Source of the DNA: Rhodoblastus sp963727035
Lineage (GTDB): Bacteria; Pseudomonadota; Alphaproteobacteria; Rhizobiales; Beijerinckiaceae
Assembly (NCBI GenBank): GCA_963727035.1
Contig: CAVSEY010000009.1
Coordinates: forward strand, 18,576-82,575
Reading direction: 5' to 3'
Length of the DNA: 64,000 bases
Part shown: positions 63,014-64,000 of the stretch, one piece after another
Numbering within the stretch: position 1 is the stretch's first letter
Layout of the letters: each line of letters begins with the position of its first letter
The notes under the pieces: model-generated
Seen by the model: only the letters and a program-made list of their open reading frames with translations
Databases searched by the model: none
What the model was told of the DNA's origin: nothing
Translations under genes and position numbers: made by a program

Positions 63014-63961
63014 TTATTCCACGAATTTGGGTGTGGCGGGGCCGTTGTTCGAGGCGACGCAGTTGGAGGCGACGGCGGCGCCGCCGGCGAGGGTGACGGT
63101 GTTCGCCACCACCTCGAGGCAGCCGCCTTGTGGCGACGCGATGGAGGCGCCGCCGCCGAGGTTGAAGGCGCCGGTCGGGAGGTAAAAGGCGCCGGATATG
63201 ACGGCGCCAGCGCCGCCGGTGAGCATGGCTCCAGCGGTGGTGTTTGATTGCGGACCGACGAAGAGGAGGCCGGCATAGGCGCCGCTGGTCGGCGCGGTCA
63301 TGTTGACGTAATGGAAGCCGGCGGCGAAGCACACGCCGTCGTTGTTGCAGGTTGAGCCGATGGGGGTGCTGTCGGCCGCATAGGCGATGGTGACGCCGGA
63401 GCCCCGGACGCCGACGGTTGCGTTGTTGCACCAGACGGAGCCGCCGCCGTTGTCGCCGGCGGCGAAATAGCCGCCGATGGCGTAGAGGCCGGCGCCAAGG
63501 ATGGCGCCGCCGGCGGTGCTGAACCATCCGGAGATATTGTGGAGCGAAGCGGCGGGAAAGGTGGCGCAGGATCCGCCTCCGCTGGCGGCGTCGAAATTGC
63601 CGGCGAGATTGAAAGCGCCGCTGGTGGCGTCGGCCATGGTGAGTTTGGCGCCGCCGCCGAGATAGATGGCGGCGCCGCTGCCGGCGGCGCCGAAGTCGTA
63701 TGTGTTGGCCGAGCCGGAGCCCATGGTGACCGTCGTGCCGCCGCCGACATAAAGGCCGTTGGAGAGATTGATGGTCGAGGAGCCGGTGAAGGAGAGGGCC
63801 GAGGTGGCGCAGATCGAGTAATTGGAGCCGTTGCAGGATGCGGTGGGGCCGAAATTATAGCTTCCCCCGCCCGTGAATGTATTTGTGGACCCGCCATTCA
63901 TGGTGTAGCCGCCGGCGAAATTATAGGTTCCCGGACCGAAGGTCGCCGACGAGCCCGCCAT
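63014..63961 (-). pseudogene. TadG-like pilus-assembly protein, in-frame amber near the window edge
   Basis: At least 315 residues of Gly/Ser/Thr-rich strand repeats (FGPGTYNFAGGYTMNGG, GGGSYNFGP, GGGTTVTMGSGSANTYDFG), as in the C-terminal part of TadG-type proteins. The same repeat pattern goes on upstream of ATG 63961 (SAT-stop-NFPGAFYMAG), where a Tyr codon appears as TAG at 63983-63985. The ATG is thus probably not the real start; the gene continues past the window and is broken, or the base is miscalled. Confidence 0.6.
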
Positions 63962-64000
63962 GTAAAACGCGCCGGGAAAATTCTAGGTGGCGCTGGAGGA

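Overview
The window is high-GC chromosomal DNA of an alphaproteobacterium, most likely order Hyphomicrobiales (Rhizobiales), perhaps Beijerinckiaceae/Methylocystaceae-like. Evidence for this: a 5-aminolevulinate synthase (C4 haem route), a class I lysyl-tRNA synthetase, an alphaproteobacterial RpoH, tandem phasins, a PdhS-type histidine kinase with three CtrA-like boxes nearby, porin-like beta-barrels, and a tRNA-His with no encoded G-1. The genus is inference.

Layout. 1-1.2 kb: debris (a hypothetical C-terminus, a decayed small gene, the frameshifted tail of a GT2 glycosyltransferase). 1.2-5 kb: lysK (frameshifted) facing DUF952-pyrD-DUF938 methyltransferase. 5-10 kb: surface-polysaccharide type genes (FkbM methyltransferase, AT-rich GT2, GT4) with a transposase remnant. 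10-24.3 kb: housekeeping (LuxR-type response regulator, hemA, lytic transglycosylase, EamA transporter, DUF4139 protein, aspartate/aromatic aminotransferase, rpoH, a TM protein, purA) and two tandem outer-membrane beta-barrel genes. 24.3-28.6 kb: PdhS-like kinase divergent from two phasin genes, then tRNA-His. 28.8-40 kb is the accessory region: a broken HD-domain gene, a phosphatase, a TPR protein with a HlyC-like C-terminal region, an IS256 element with an amber codon, an IS200/IS605 relic, a 1858-residue secreted metalloprotease-like repeat protein and an IS1182 remnant. 40-46.3 kb: purU, a small membrane protein and a YhaO/YhaN (SbcDC-like) nuclease pair. 47.3-48.1 kb: a RelE-type toxin-antitoxin pair with a large perfect inverted repeat. 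48.3-53.6 kb: trpB2 (frameshifted), a nitrilase-family hydrolase, a Crp/Fnr regulator divergent from nnrS across a candidate NNR/FNR box, a QueA-like fragment and a protein with a duplicated four-cysteine motif. 53.7-61.8 kb: a complete kdpFABCDE potassium-uptake locus preceded by three hairpins and a 27-residue membrane peptide. 61.9-64 kb: three convergent TadE/TadG-type pilus genes, the last with an in-frame amber near the window edge.

How genes work together. KdpFABC is the high-affinity K+ pump and KdpDE its sensor and regulator. The Crp/Fnr regulator probably controls nnrS in response to nitric oxide or oxygen. YhaO/YhaN form one nuclease. The phasins coat polyhydroxyalkanoate granules. 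Three TTAA-N7-TTAA sites in 5.2 kb, next to a PdhS-type kinase (a family that acts upstream of CtrA), suggest cell-cycle control of the envelope genes.

At least five conserved chromosomal genes (GT2 tail, lysK, DUF952, lytic transglycosylase, trpB2) each carry one single-base indel. For genes such as lysK, assembly or sequencing error is as likely as real decay, and readers should treat these breaks with caution.
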